Source: Ruminococcus flavefaciens (GTDB taxonomy: Bacteria; Bacillota; Clostridia; Oscillospirales; Ruminococcaceae). Taken from it: DNA of 46,311 nt. Made by a program: the position numbers and the translations under genes. Below the pieces are notes generated by a model. It did no database searches, had not been told where the DNA came from, and saw only the letters and a list, made by a program, of their open reading frames with translations. The stretch covers positions 1-46,311 of the forward strand of contig DBYI01000065.1 in assembly GCA_002310115.1 (NCBI GenBank), written 5' to 3'. The stretch's first letter is position 1. Every line of letters begins with the position of its first letter. Positions 8,985 to 17,685 of the stretch are shown one piece after another.

Positions 8985-9614
8985 CTATTTCTTGTCAGCC
9001 ATATAAAGAAGAGCGTTACAGATTGCAGCTGCAACATTGCTACCGCCTTTTCTGCCACGTGCAACTATGCATGGAACTCCGCTTTCAATTATCATTTCCT
9101 TAGACTGAACTACATTTACAAATCCTACTGGCATACCTATGACAAGCCTTGGGACAAAGCCCCCCATTTCAATATGCTCTTTAAGTCGTATGAGAGCTGT
9201 TGGTGCATTTCCTACAGCGTATATGATATCTTTACCGAGTGAAGCAGCTTTATCTACGGAAACTGCTGCTCGTGTTATACCCTTTTCATTAGCTTCTAAA
9301 GCTACGTCACTGTCAGCCATAAAACACTCAACGGTGCAACCATGACGTGCAAGCGCAGCCTTGTTTATCCCTGCTTTTGCCATATTCGTATCGGTCACGA
9401 ACATGACACCTTCATTTATTGCCAAAAGAGCAGTTTTCACCACATTCTTAGAAAAGAACAAATTATCATAGTAATCAAAATCAGCAGTCGTATGTATTGC
9501 CCTCATGACAATTGGTTTTATATCATCTGGAAGTTTTCTATCACCAAGCTCAGCTTCTATTATCTCAAAGCTTCTTCGTTCTATGTCGTTAGGAAGTATG
9601 TATTCAAGCTCCAT
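8985..9614 (-). CDS. cbiC: Cobalt-precorrin-8 methylmutase
   Basis: A 209-residue enzyme that moves the methyl group from C-11 to C-12 to give cobyrinate. The catalytic His lies in VMRAIHTTADFDYYDNL, and the C-terminal IYAVGNAPTALIRL and ARGRKGGSNVAAAICNALL are family hallmarks. The ATG at 9614 is chosen over a TTG three bases upstream because AGGAGG lies 7 nt before it. It overlaps the cbiP stop by one base. It is the last gene of the operon although it acts mid-pathway, before CbiA. Confidence 0.95.
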   Translation of the reverse strand: MELEYILPNDIERRSFEIIEAELGDRKLPDDIKPIVMRAIHTTADFDYYDNLFFSKNVVKTALLAINEGVMFVTDTNMAKAGINKAALARHGCTVECFMADSDVALEANEKGITRAAVSVDKAASLGKDIIYAVGNAPTALIRLKEHIEMGGFVPRLVIGMPVGFVNVVQSKEMIIESGVPCIVARGRKGGSNVAAAICNALLYMADKK

Positions 9615-11080
9615 CAAACACCCTCCTCAATTATCTTATAAAGTAACTTAGTATCTATGCTTCTGCGGACACCTTCCGCAATTAGATCATACTGCCTTTG
9701 CTTGAAGGAATTTCTGTCAATAACCCCGCCGCGATAGGCAATACCCTTGCTTTCATACAACTTTTTCACTATGCGTTCCGAGACTTGGGAATTATCAAAT
9801 AGTCCATGGATATAACAGCCATAAATACTGCCTGAATATGCTCCCCCGCAATCCAATAATGGTTGCTCGCCGCTATCTGTGCTGCCCATGTGTATCTCGT
9901 ATCCGCTGAACTCAGCACCGCTGAGACAACTGAAAAATCCGCTTATATTTCTGAACTTTCCTTTTGTCTGGGTTTGTCTTTTATTTCCCATGAACACCGT
10001 CCTACATCGCAGAAGCCCCATGCCGCTTATGCTGCCTCCACATTCACTGTCCAGTGGATCTGCAATGGTTTCACCCAGCATCTGATAACCACCGCAAATT
10101 CCGAAAACAGGTGTACCGTTTGAAACATTACGCTTTATTACTGCTTCCATGCCGCTCTCACGCAGCCACTTCATATCACAGATAGTGCTCTTTGTGCCTG
10201 GGATTATTATCAAATCTGGATTTTCAAGCTCTTCGTATCTTGTTACATAGCGAACAGTAACACCATCATACTGTGAAAACACATCGAAATCTGTAAAATT
10301 CGATATTTTAGGGAGTTTTATAACGGCAATATCAATAAGTCCTGCAGTTTTTCCACCAAGTTTAGATGAAAGACTGTCCTCATCCTCAATATCACATTCA
10401 AGCTGTGGAACTACCCCAAGAACAGGCTTTCCTCCGCGCTTTTGGAGTATGTCTTTTCCACTCTCAAATAGAGAAATATCACCGCGAAACTTATTAACGA
10501 CAAGGCCCTTTACCATACTTAATTCGTCAGTTTCAAGCAGATTCAGCGTACCGATGAGCTGTGCAAAAACTCCACCTCTATCAATGTCACCAACAAGGAT
10601 AACGGGAGCTTTGGCAAGCTTAGCCATCCCCATATTGACGATATCATCAGATTTAAGATTAAGCTCCACTGGACTGCCAGCTCCCTCGATTACGATAATA
10701 TCATGTTGAGCGGCAATCTTCTCGTAGGCTTCCTTTATTTTGGGAATAAGATCACGTTTCTGACGAAAATACTCTGAAGCTACCATATTACCAATGGCTC
10801 TTCCATTTACAATAACCTGCGAACCTATATTTGTTGTGGGCTTTAGCAAAATAGGATTCATAAGTACTGAAGGCTCTATCCCTGCTGCCTCTGCTTGCAT
10901 CGCTTGAGCTCTTCCAATCTCGCAACCTTCTGAAGTAATGTAGGAATTAAGCGCCATATTCTGCGATTTAAACGGAGCACAGCTATATCCATCCTGCTTA
11001 AATATGCGGCATAATGCAGCCGCAAAAAAACTCTTTCCAACGTTGGACATAGTCCCCTGTATCATAATAGCCTTAGCCAT
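9614..11080 (-). CDS. cbiP: Cobyric acid synthase (glutamine-hydrolysing)
   Basis: A 488-residue enzyme that amidates the b, d, e and g carboxylates of adenosylcobyrinate diamide using ATP and glutamine. The N-terminal synthetase half has the P-loop GTMSNVGKSFFAAALCRIF and VILVGDIDRGGVFAQL. The C-terminal class I amidotransferase-like half has the nucleophile Cys in PVFGICGGYQMLGE and the His in IHGLFDNSQVSE. Length is normal. The start overlaps the end of cobD by 8 nt. In other systems the same enzyme is called CobQ. Confidence 0.96.
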   Translation of the reverse strand: MAKAIMIQGTMSNVGKSFFAAALCRIFKQDGYSCAPFKSQNMALNSYITSEGCEIGRAQAMQAEAAGIEPSVLMNPILLKPTTNIGSQVIVNGRAIGNMVASEYFRQKRDLIPKIKEAYEKIAAQHDIIVIEGAGSPVELNLKSDDIVNMGMAKLAKAPVILVGDIDRGGVFAQLIGTLNLLETDELSMVKGLVVNKFRGDISLFESGKDILQKRGGKPVLGVVPQLECDIEDEDSLSSKLGGKTAGLIDIAVIKLPKISNFTDFDVFSQYDGVTVRYVTRYEELENPDLIIIPGTKSTICDMKWLRESGMEAVIKRNVSNGTPVFGICGGYQMLGETIADPLDSECGGSISGMGLLRCRTVFMGNKRQTQTKGKFRNISGFFSCLSGAEFSGYEIHMGSTDSGEQPLLDCGGAYSGSIYGCYIHGLFDNSQVSERIVKKLYESKGIAYRGGVIDRNSFKQRQYDLIAEGVRRSIDTKLLYKIIEEGV

Positions 11081-12107
11081 TCAATATCCTCCTTATTGCA
11101 GCCAGAAGCTGCTTGTCTTCAAATTCTGTACGCACCGCCGAACGGAAAAAGCTTCTGTTAAGTCCGCTGTAATCAGCGCAACTTCGAATAAGTATCTTTC
11201 TCTCAAGGAGAAGCTTCCCAAGGTCAGCACTCGCTTTGAATAAAATAAAATCAGTATCCGAAGGGAATACTTTAACCCCCATACTTTCAAGTTCTGCCGA
11301 AAGGCATTCCCGTTCGTTTTTTATATACTCTGTCGTACTCAATATATAATCAGTTTCGTCAAGTGCGGCAATCCCAGCTGCCTGTGCAGGAACAGAAACG
11401 CTCCAGTATTGTCCTGTAAATGATATTTTCTTAGAAGTTTCTGAGCTTCCACAAACTGCGTATCCAAGCCTTAAGCCAGCCATTGCAAATAACTTTGTAA
11501 ATGAGCGAAGAACTATTACATTATCATTAAGATAATTTAGTGCCGAAAGTCGTTCACTTTCAGACGAGAAACCAATAAAGCTCTCGTCACACAGAAAAAG
11601 CGCATCTTCCAAAGAGCACCTTTCTGCTATCGCCGCAAGCAGTTCCGGCTCAATAATAAGACCCGTAGGATTATTCGGCGAAGCAAGTATAAGCATATCA
11701 TTTCCTGATACCTTATCTAGTATAGTATCGTTCAGTGCAAAGTCATTTTCTTCCGTAAGTAAATGTTCACTGACATCACAGTTGTATTCAGTAAGAGCTT
11801 TTCGGTATTCAGTGAAAGTAGGAACGCATATAAGCGCTTTTTTAGGACGAAAAGCTGAAATAATACGGTAAATAAGATCATCAGCACCGTTTCCACAAAC
11901 GATATTATCCACTGAAACTCTAAGCTTTTCGGATAACTTTCCCCGAAGTTTACTGCAAAAAGGATCGGGATATTTATCACATTTTGCCACAGATGCGATA
12001 ACCGCTTCCCTAACCTTTTGCGGTATTCCGAGAGGGTTCAGATTCGCAGAAAAATCGAGCTCAATGTCAAACAAAAGATCGTTTCCTCCATGATGTAGGT
12101 TCAACAT
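11073..12107 (-). CDS. cobD: L-threonine-O-3-phosphate decarboxylase-type aminotransferase
   Basis: A 344-residue fold-type I PLP enzyme expected to make (R)-1-amino-2-propanol phosphate for the nucleotide-loop linker. Motifs seen are DFSANLNPLGIP, VCGNGADDLIYRI, ILASPNNPTGL and the PLP Lys in VLRSFTKLFAMAGLRLGYAV. The ATG at 12107 (MLNLHHGG) is used rather than an upstream in-frame start, because TAGGAGG lies 6 nt before it and it overlaps the cbiB stop by 7 nt. Such proteins are easily confused with histidinol-phosphate aminotransferase; the cob context decides. Confidence 0.93.
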   Translation of the reverse strand: MLNLHHGGNDLLFDIELDFSANLNPLGIPQKVREAVIASVAKCDKYPDPFCSKLRGKLSEKLRVSVDNIVCGNGADDLIYRIISAFRPKKALICVPTFTEYRKALTEYNCDVSEHLLTEENDFALNDTILDKVSGNDMLILASPNNPTGLIIEPELLAAIAERCSLEDALFLCDESFIGFSSESERLSALNYLNDNVIVLRSFTKLFAMAGLRLGYAVCGSSETSKKISFTGQYWSVSVPAQAAGIAALDETDYILSTTEYIKNERECLSAELESMGVKVFPSDTDFILFKASADLGKLLLERKILIRSCADYSGLNRSFFRSAVRTEFEDKQLLAAIRRILNG

Positions 12108-13072
12108 AGGAAACCTCCTAAAAGCAATGTCCTTATAGCCAGTGCACATATAAAAATCAATGCTGAGCTTAAATACATGAGCCTATTTGCTCGACAGATA
12201 TCTTCATTTTCGATTTCGCGAATAGCATCACCGATGAACTCCTTTTTATGAAGCTCGCCGAAATAATATGCATCGCCTGCAAGCCTAACACCAAGAGCTC
12301 CAGCGCACGCTGACTCAGTTTGTGCAGAATTAGGACTTGCATGTTTTCTCCTGTCTCTCTTCCAGATACGATAAGCCCCAATGCCGTCAAACCTGAGCAT
12401 TGGAGCGCAGGATATCATCGCAAAAGCCGTTATACGAGACGGGAAATAGTTTAGAACATCGTCAAGTTTTGCTGCAAAAAAACCTATATCCTTATATTTT
12501 TCGTTTTTATATCCTATCATGGAGTCCATGGTATTTGCCGCCTTATAGAAAAACCCGAGAACTGCACCGCCGAGAGCCATATACATCACAGGTGCTGTAA
12601 CACCGTCCGATGTATTTTCTGCAACTGTCTCGACCGCCGCACGAATAATTCCATTTCTGTCAAGAACATTTGTGTCTCTGCCTACTATCATGGAAACAGC
12701 TTTGCGTGCTCCTTCAACGTCATTAGAAGCGATTTTCCTGTAGACATTCATACTTTCATCATGGAGACATCTTGCCGCCATGAGATAATAGCACATCAAT
12801 CCTTCAACAGCAGCTCCAAGCCACAAATTTACACAGTAACATATGATAAGTAACGTCAGCGGTACAACAGTTGAAATAAAAAGAACAGTTATGGCAAGGA
12901 AAATGCCCCCTTTTCGAAGCCTTCCTTCAAAACGTCTACGCACAAAACCTTCAAGTCGCGAAATCAGTTTGCCAATAATTCTTATCGGGTGTGGCATATT
13001 ATATGGGTCACCAATTAGGCAGTCAAGTGACGCACCTAGAATAAGCGGAATCGCCGCTATCAAGTAATTCAT
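12101..13072 (-). CDS. cbiB: Adenosylcobinamide-phosphate synthase, membrane protein
   Basis: A 323-residue polytopic membrane protein that joins aminopropanol (phosphate) to adenosylcobyric acid. The N-terminal LGASLDCLIGDPYNMPHPIRIIGKLI is the family signature, followed by ETVAENTSDGVTAPVMYMALGG and NTMDSMIGYKNEKYKDIGFFAAKLDDVLN. Several hydrophobic segments lie between, and a last one at the C-terminus. Length is normal. Start and stop both overlap neighbours (ATGA with cobC). Confidence 0.96.
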   Translation of the reverse strand: MNYLIAAIPLILGASLDCLIGDPYNMPHPIRIIGKLISRLEGFVRRRFEGRLRKGGIFLAITVLFISTVVPLTLLIICYCVNLWLGAAVEGLMCYYLMAARCLHDESMNVYRKIASNDVEGARKAVSMIVGRDTNVLDRNGIIRAAVETVAENTSDGVTAPVMYMALGGAVLGFFYKAANTMDSMIGYKNEKYKDIGFFAAKLDDVLNYFPSRITAFAMISCAPMLRFDGIGAYRIWKRDRRKHASPNSAQTESACAGALGVRLAGDAYYFGELHKKEFIGDAIREIENEDICRANRLMYLSSALIFICALAIRTLLLGGFLC

Positions 13073-13629
13073 ATCTTCTCCATTACTGTTATTTTTTCTC
13101 CATCGTACTCCGTGACAAAACCATGACCGTTTGCTGTATGCCAGTCATAGTAATTCTTCTTAGGAACAGCAAAATGCTCCATTACAGCCATTATAGTACC
13201 ACCATGGACAACGAATGTCGCATGAGCTTCGTCTGACATATCTTCAAGACAGCTTAAGAAACCGTCAACGCTCCGCTTTTTGAAATCTGAAGGAGCTTCA
13301 CCGTTTGGAAAAGGAATTTCTCCTCCACTGTCAATCCAGCGCTGATAGCGGCTGTCAAGACTGAGTTCAATGTAGTTTCGGCCTTCAAAATCGCCAAAAT
13401 CACACTCCCTAAGAGCGTCGCAAATTATAGGTTTTATATTTGGGAAAATAAGCTCTGCCGTCTGCAAGCAACGCTTCATTGGGCTAGAAATGAGTTTCCC
13501 ACAGGGCGGATAACTGATAACAGCAAGCTCAGTTATTCCTTTAAAGCAAAGTGTCTCGTCAGTCCTGCCGATATAGCGCATTTCCAGGTTACCCTCAGTT
13601 TTTCCGTGTCGGATAAAGTCAATCCTCAT
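13069..13629 (-). CDS. cobC: Alpha-ribazole phosphatase (histidine phosphatase superfamily)
   Basis: A 186-residue phosphatase with the catalytic RHG motif in DFIRHGKTEGN near the N-terminus, SSPMKRCLQTAELI, the acidic ALRECDFGDFEGRN and the second His in FVVHGGTIMAVMEHF. In the nucleotide-loop pathway it removes phosphate from alpha-ribazole-5-phosphate or from the cobalamin-phosphate product. The family is broad, so assignment rests on the cob context: it lies between cbiB and a CobU-like gene with ATGA overlaps at both ends. Confidence 0.9.
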   Translation of the reverse strand: MRIDFIRHGKTEGNLEMRYIGRTDETLCFKGITELAVISYPPCGKLISSPMKRCLQTAELIFPNIKPIICDALRECDFGDFEGRNYIELSLDSRYQRWIDSGGEIPFPNGEAPSDFKKRSVDGFLSCLEDMSDEAHATFVVHGGTIMAVMEHFAVPKKNYYDWHTANGHGFVTEYDGEKITVMEKI

Positions 13630-14018
13630 TCCTTACCGCCCTTCAGAAATACAGGTATACCACAGATAACGCGAATAACCGTATCGCTTGCAGATGATAA
13701 AATACATCCGCATCTGCCCGTTTCCTCACGACGTCTGCGTTCAAATTTCTCAATAGGCACTATACCGCAACCTATCTCATCCATGATTATGACTGCACTA
13801 CTGTTTTCAAGGCAAAGCCTTTTCGTAAATTCCACAGGACTTATACCATCTGCCAAAAGTCGGGCAATCATACTGTGATAGCTCTTTATACATTTTGCTG
13901 TAAAAGCTTCCTCAAAATCGCAGTTAGAGCCGTTTAACATATCGGACTCATTAAGCCCAAACATCTTGCAGGCAGTCTCTATCTTGCCCTGGTATGCTCC
14001 TCCGACTACAAATTTCAT
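13626..14018 (-). CDS. Short CobU-like protein
   Basis: A 130-residue protein related to the adenosylcobinamide kinase/guanylyltransferase CobU but about 40-50 residues shorter. The P-loop is GGAYQGK (residues 6-12) followed by Ile, so the usual Ser/Thr after Lys is missing. The central guanylylation-His region (His followed by a basic stretch in CobU) is absent. The C-terminal half is well kept: IIMDEIGCGIVPIEKFERR (DEIG at about 80-83) and CGIPVFLKG. The complete-length CobU encoded 0.8 kb upstream has the opposite pattern. The two may act together, or this may be a regulatory or degenerate copy. ATGA overlaps link it to cobS and cobC, so it is probably translated. Confidence 0.75.
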   Translation of the reverse strand: MKFVVGGAYQGKIETACKMFGLNESDMLNGSNCDFEEAFTAKCIKSYHSMIARLLADGISPVEFTKRLCLENSSAVIIMDEIGCGIVPIEKFERRRREETGRCGCILSSASDTVIRVICGIPVFLKGGKE

Positions 14019-14785
14019 GTTATGACCTCCATTATCCTGTATGTTACAACAGCTGCAGCTGCTACTGAAAGCTCACAGACCTGCAAAAACCAGCCTGCAA
14101 GATCGCCAGTCACACCGCCAAATTCCTTATATGCCATGTGATGATAGTAGATCATCGTTATCAATGCGGCAACTATCGAAGAAATTGCTAATATCACATT
14201 CGTAGCCAACATAACACTGCAGCTTGTGGCTGATGTGAATAAAAGAATTAATAGTGCCACATTCTTATGTGTATTACTAGTAAAATCGAACAAAGAACCC
14301 TCTTTTTTTGCAGCTTTGAATGTTACAGCAGCAAAACCGCTGAGTGAACGCGAAAGAACATATCCGCATGCAATAACTGCAACCACGGAAGTTCCGTAAC
14401 TCTCCGATAAAAGTGCAGTATAAAGTGTAAGATAAACTCCAAGCTTTATAGCAGCGAAAGCCCCTATATGAGAGTCGCTGAGGATCTCCAGTCTTCGAGG
14501 TTTATCCCCCCATGAAGCTCTGGCATCACAAGTATCACAGAAACCATCAAGATGTATTCCGCCTGTGACTAAAACCGTTATAAATAATGCCCCCGCACCG
14601 AATAAAAAACTCCCTACGCCAAGCCATGCACAAATCAGCTCCCAAATCACGAACATAACACCAATAACGGCACCCACAAGAGGAAAAAAACATAGTGCAT
14701 ATCGTCGATTCTCAGGTTTCCATTCAATCGTAGGCATAGGAATTCGTGAATACATCTGAAAAGCTGTTATCAATGATTTTATCAT
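14015..14785 (-). CDS. cobS: Adenosylcobinamide-GDP ribazoletransferase (cobalamin synthase)
   Basis: A 256-residue polytopic membrane enzyme that joins alpha-ribazole to adenosylcobinamide-GDP. The N-terminal FQMYSRIPMP and the GGIHLDGFCDTCDARASWGDKPRRLEIL segment carry the acidic metal-binding signature, followed by SDSHIGAFAAIKLGVYL and several hydrophobic helices. The ATG at 14785 is chosen over an upstream start because it forms an ATGA overlap with the cobU stop and has AAGGA upstream. Length is as expected for the family. Confidence 0.95.
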   Translation of the reverse strand: MIKSLITAFQMYSRIPMPTIEWKPENRRYALCFFPLVGAVIGVMFVIWELICAWLGVGSFLFGAGALFITVLVTGGIHLDGFCDTCDARASWGDKPRRLEILSDSHIGAFAAIKLGVYLTLYTALLSESYGTSVVAVIACGYVLSRSLSGFAAVTFKAAKKEGSLFDFTSNTHKNVALLILLFTSATSCSVMLATNVILAISSIVAALITMIYYHHMAYKEFGGVTGDLAGWFLQVCELSVAAAAVVTYRIMEVIT

Positions 14786-15300
14786 ATGAGCTTTCCTTTC
14801 AAAGCTATTGGAATACCGTAAACGCACTCTATTACATTATCTGCAAACTCAGCAATCTTGCAGTTAATATTCGCTATTTCGCTTACAAAGGAAATAATGT
14901 CTTTAGAATAGTTGTTCCCATCGCTCCCAACATCATTAGTTACTATAACAAGCTGGGAAGCATTCTCCGCGAGTGCCTTGATATTGCTTACGATTTTATC
15001 CGACGGACTTAAGACTTTTCCTTCTAAGTACATCTCATTAGCACAGAGATTTCCTATGCATTCAAGAAGGATTCCGCAACCGGAAGGTAGGTCGAGCTTT
15101 TCAATATCTCGTTGACATTCCTTTGTTATGTAATTCTTGTTTCTCCGTGCCTCACGATGACGCGAAATTATCTCTTCAGCGTCATCTCCTATAGGTTGCA
15201 TGGTTGCAATATAGTATTTCGGTCCAACAAAGTTCTCGAGTACACTTTCAGCGTAGCTCGATTTACCACATTTTGAACCTCCTGTAACAAGTGTTATCAT
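14782..15300 (-). CDS. cobU: Adenosylcobinamide kinase / adenosylcobinamide-phosphate guanylyltransferase
   Basis: A 172-residue enzyme that phosphorylates adenosylcobinamide and transfers GMP to it. The P-loop GGSKCGKSSYAE (residues 7-18) and the guanylylation His (His48 in SRHREARR) are present. The conserved NEVG-x-GIVPE motif of CobU is weakened to NDVGSDGNNY at 122-131, while the C-terminal CVYGIPIALKG is kept. A short CobU-like protein two genes downstream retains the motif that is lost here. ATGA overlaps join it to cobT and cobS. Confidence 0.93.
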   Translation of the reverse strand: MITLVTGGSKCGKSSYAESVLENFVGPKYYIATMQPIGDDAEEIISRHREARRNKNYITKECQRDIEKLDLPSGCGILLECIGNLCANEMYLEGKVLSPSDKIVSNIKALAENASQLVIVTNDVGSDGNNYSKDIISFVSEIANINCKIAEFADNVIECVYGIPIALKGKLI

Positions 15301-16346
15301 TTGAGTTCTACATACCTTTCTATACCTAATCCGTCAAATCTGTGTGAATTATAGTATATAGCAGCTGCTCCGTCAAGAAGAGGCAAAAGCAGAATACCGC
15401 CTGTTCCTTCACCAAGTTTAAGCTCACCGTCTATCACAGCACGGAGGCCCAGCTTATCAAGAAGTCCTCTTCCCGCAGGTTCCGCTGAAACGTGGCCAGC
15501 AAGCATATAGTCAACCGATAGAGGAGCTATCATAGAAGCAAGCACGGCAGCCACTGCCGAGATGACACCGTCTATAACTACAGTTATTCCATAATATGCT
15601 CCGCCAAGGAACAAACCGACCATGCCAGCAATCTCAAAGCTTCCAAGTTTCGCAAGTAGCTCCACTCCATCGTCAGAAAACGGAGAATTAATCTTTATAG
15701 CACGCTTTACAACAGCTATCTTTCGCTCAAGCCCCTCAGTTGACAAACCTGCTCCTCTACCTGTAACCACATCTGGAGGAAGTCCAAGGAGAACCGATGA
15801 AAGAGCAGCTGTAGGAGTTGTGTTTCCAATACCCATTTCTCCTGTTACAATTAGCTTTATGCCCTTTTGTGAAAGATCTCCAACAATATCCATACCTGTT
15901 TTTATCGCCTGTTCAGCTTTGTCAACCGACATAGCAGGACCAATGGCTATATTAGCTGTGCCTTTGCATATCTTACGATTCAGAAGGCCCCTGCACGAAA
16001 TATCACGAGCAATTCCGATATCAACTGCAATAACTTCTGCACGATAAACATCTGCAAGCACGTTGATATTAGACCTTCCATAAGCAATCTCCTTTGCACA
16101 AGCAGCAGTTACTGTATTATCTGACTGTGTAACACCCTCAGCAACAACACCGTTATCAGCACACATGACAACAACAGCACGGTTGAATATATTGGGCATA
16201 TCTGTACGCTGAACAGCGGCTATTCTGTCCCACATCTCTTCAAGCACGCCAAAGCTTCTAAGAGGTTTTGCAACAGAATCCCAACGAGCCTGAGCTAGTT
16301 CGGCATATTTTCTGTCAATAGACTTTATCTTAGCTATCCTATCCAT
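15297..16346 (-). CDS. cobT: Nicotinate-nucleotide:dimethylbenzimidazole phosphoribosyltransferase
   Basis: A 349-residue enzyme that makes alpha-ribazole-5-phosphate from nicotinate mononucleotide and a lower-ligand base. Motifs seen are VVVMCADNGVVAEGVTQS, GEMGIGNTTPTAALSSVL, VTGRGAGLS and the catalytic Glu in LKLGEGTGGILLLPLLD. The ATG at 16346 (MDRIAKIKS) is chosen over a frame open for 94 more codons: GGAGG lies 5 nt upstream, it overlaps the cbiA stop by 8 nt, and the length is then the normal 350. No benzimidazole synthesis gene is in the window, so the natural lower ligand is unknown. Confidence 0.96.
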   Translation of the reverse strand: MDRIAKIKSIDRKYAELAQARWDSVAKPLRSFGVLEEMWDRIAAVQRTDMPNIFNRAVVVMCADNGVVAEGVTQSDNTVTAACAKEIAYGRSNINVLADVYRAEVIAVDIGIARDISCRGLLNRKICKGTANIAIGPAMSVDKAEQAIKTGMDIVGDLSQKGIKLIVTGEMGIGNTTPTAALSSVLLGLPPDVVTGRGAGLSTEGLERKIAVVKRAIKINSPFSDDGVELLAKLGSFEIAGMVGLFLGGAYYGITVVIDGVISAVAAVLASMIAPLSVDYMLAGHVSAEPAGRGLLDKLGLRAVIDGELKLGEGTGGILLLPLLDGAAAIYYNSHRFDGLGIERYVELK

Positions 16347-17685
16347 AAATACCTCCAAACTCTGCACAAGCAGCTGCAAACCGTTCTGCAATTCTGATAT
16401 CGGTATAAAAATACAAATGTGGAAATCCTGCATAAAGAGATTTACTGCCATGAATACAGCTCCAATCCCTGCCATCAGCTTTTCTGGCGGTGAAGCTGCT
16501 GCCGTTATCGGTACTGTCCCAGTAATGGAACTCATGAGCAGCAATTTCCTGACCTTTTTGACATATAAGACTATCCTCATTCGCCGTAAGTGTAACATAT
16601 CCGAACCGCTGCAAATGTGAGGTCTCATATGCAGTACCTTTGAAAACTCCCACCATTTTGTACTCTCTGTCGTCCTCCGTCTTCATTGCTTCGTGCAGGT
16701 ACATAAACCCTCCGCATTCCGCTATTGTCGGCATTCCTGATTTTACTGCACTTTTTACTGCCGCAAGTAATTCATGGTTGGCAGAAAGTTCCTCAGCATG
16801 AAGTTCAGGATAACCGCCGCTGAATATCAAACCGCAGCAGTTTTCTGGAAGTTTTTTATCACTTATTGGTGAAAAGAATGTAATTTCGCAGCCGATTTTT
16901 TTTAAAAGCTCTAGATTCTCGGAATAAATGAAACAAAATGCTTTGTCTTTAGCAACAGCGATTCTTGGCTTGCTGTCCATATAAATTCTTTCTACTTTTA
17001 GCGGTATATAGTCAAGATGTGAAGTTTCAGCAGACACAATCAACTCATCAATTAATAGATACTTTTCGGCAAGTACTCCTAGTTCATATGTCTTTTCTTT
17101 TAAGTCAGCAACCTCGTCAGCCGTGATAAGTCCAAGCCTTCTGCTTTCGAGCGAAAAGCTATTCATAGGAAATGAGCCGAAATACCGAGTCCCAAGTCTT
17201 TTGCAAAGATCCTGAACAAAAGAAATAAGGCGTTCAGGAAGTCTATTGAAAATGAAACCCTTTATTTTGTTTGGAACTTCATAATCCAAGAAACCTTTCA
17301 TCATGGCACCTATAGACTCAGATGCCCCCTTACAGTCGATAACAATTATCGAAGGCGTTTCCGTCACCATTGAAACAGAATGAGCAGAGCCCCTTCCACT
17401 GACTCCGTCATAATAACCCATAACTCCTTCAATCACAGAAATATCTGCGCTTTTTCCACTTGTAACAAGTAAGTGTCTGAGCGTATTATCGCAACAAAAA
17501 AAGCTGTCAAGATTATATGACTCCGCACCAATAATGCTCTTATGAAACATGGGGTCAATGTAATCAGGGCCGCATTTGAAACTGCTGACCGAAAGGCCAC
17601 GAGCTTTAAGTGCAGAAAGGATTGCACACACAATTGTAGTTTTGCCGCAACCACTGTGAGTACCACCTATCAACAGTCTTTTCAT
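16339..17685 (-). CDS. cbiA: Cobyrinate a,c-diamide synthase
   Basis: A 448-residue ATP- and glutamine-dependent amidase of the a and c carboxylates of cobyrinate. The N-terminal P-loop is LLIGGTHSGCGKTTIVCAI, then CGPDYIDPMFH and VIEGVMGYYDG, all typical. The C-terminal amidotransferase-like domain holds the Cys in PTIAECGGFMYLHE and a final AGFPHLYFYTD with the His. The ATG at 17685 forms ATGA with the cbiET stop and sits 8 nt after GAGG; another ATG six bases upstream would be too close to that ribosome site. Confidence 0.95.
   Translation of the reverse strand: MKRLLIGGTHSGCGKTTIVCAILSALKARGLSVSSFKCGPDYIDPMFHKSIIGAESYNLDSFFCCDNTLRHLLVTSGKSADISVIEGVMGYYDGVSGRGSAHSVSMVTETPSIIVIDCKGASESIGAMMKGFLDYEVPNKIKGFIFNRLPERLISFVQDLCKRLGTRYFGSFPMNSFSLESRRLGLITADEVADLKEKTYELGVLAEKYLLIDELIVSAETSHLDYIPLKVERIYMDSKPRIAVAKDKAFCFIYSENLELLKKIGCEITFFSPISDKKLPENCCGLIFSGGYPELHAEELSANHELLAAVKSAVKSGMPTIAECGGFMYLHEAMKTEDDREYKMVGVFKGTAYETSHLQRFGYVTLTANEDSLICQKGQEIAAHEFHYWDSTDNGSSFTARKADGRDWSCIHGSKSLYAGFPHLYFYTDIRIAERFAAACAEFGGIYG

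Noticed and set aside
16347..16628. A 94-residue N-terminal extension of CobT
   Set aside because: It lies wholly inside cbiA in another frame; a strong ribosome site and normal family length place the start at 16346.
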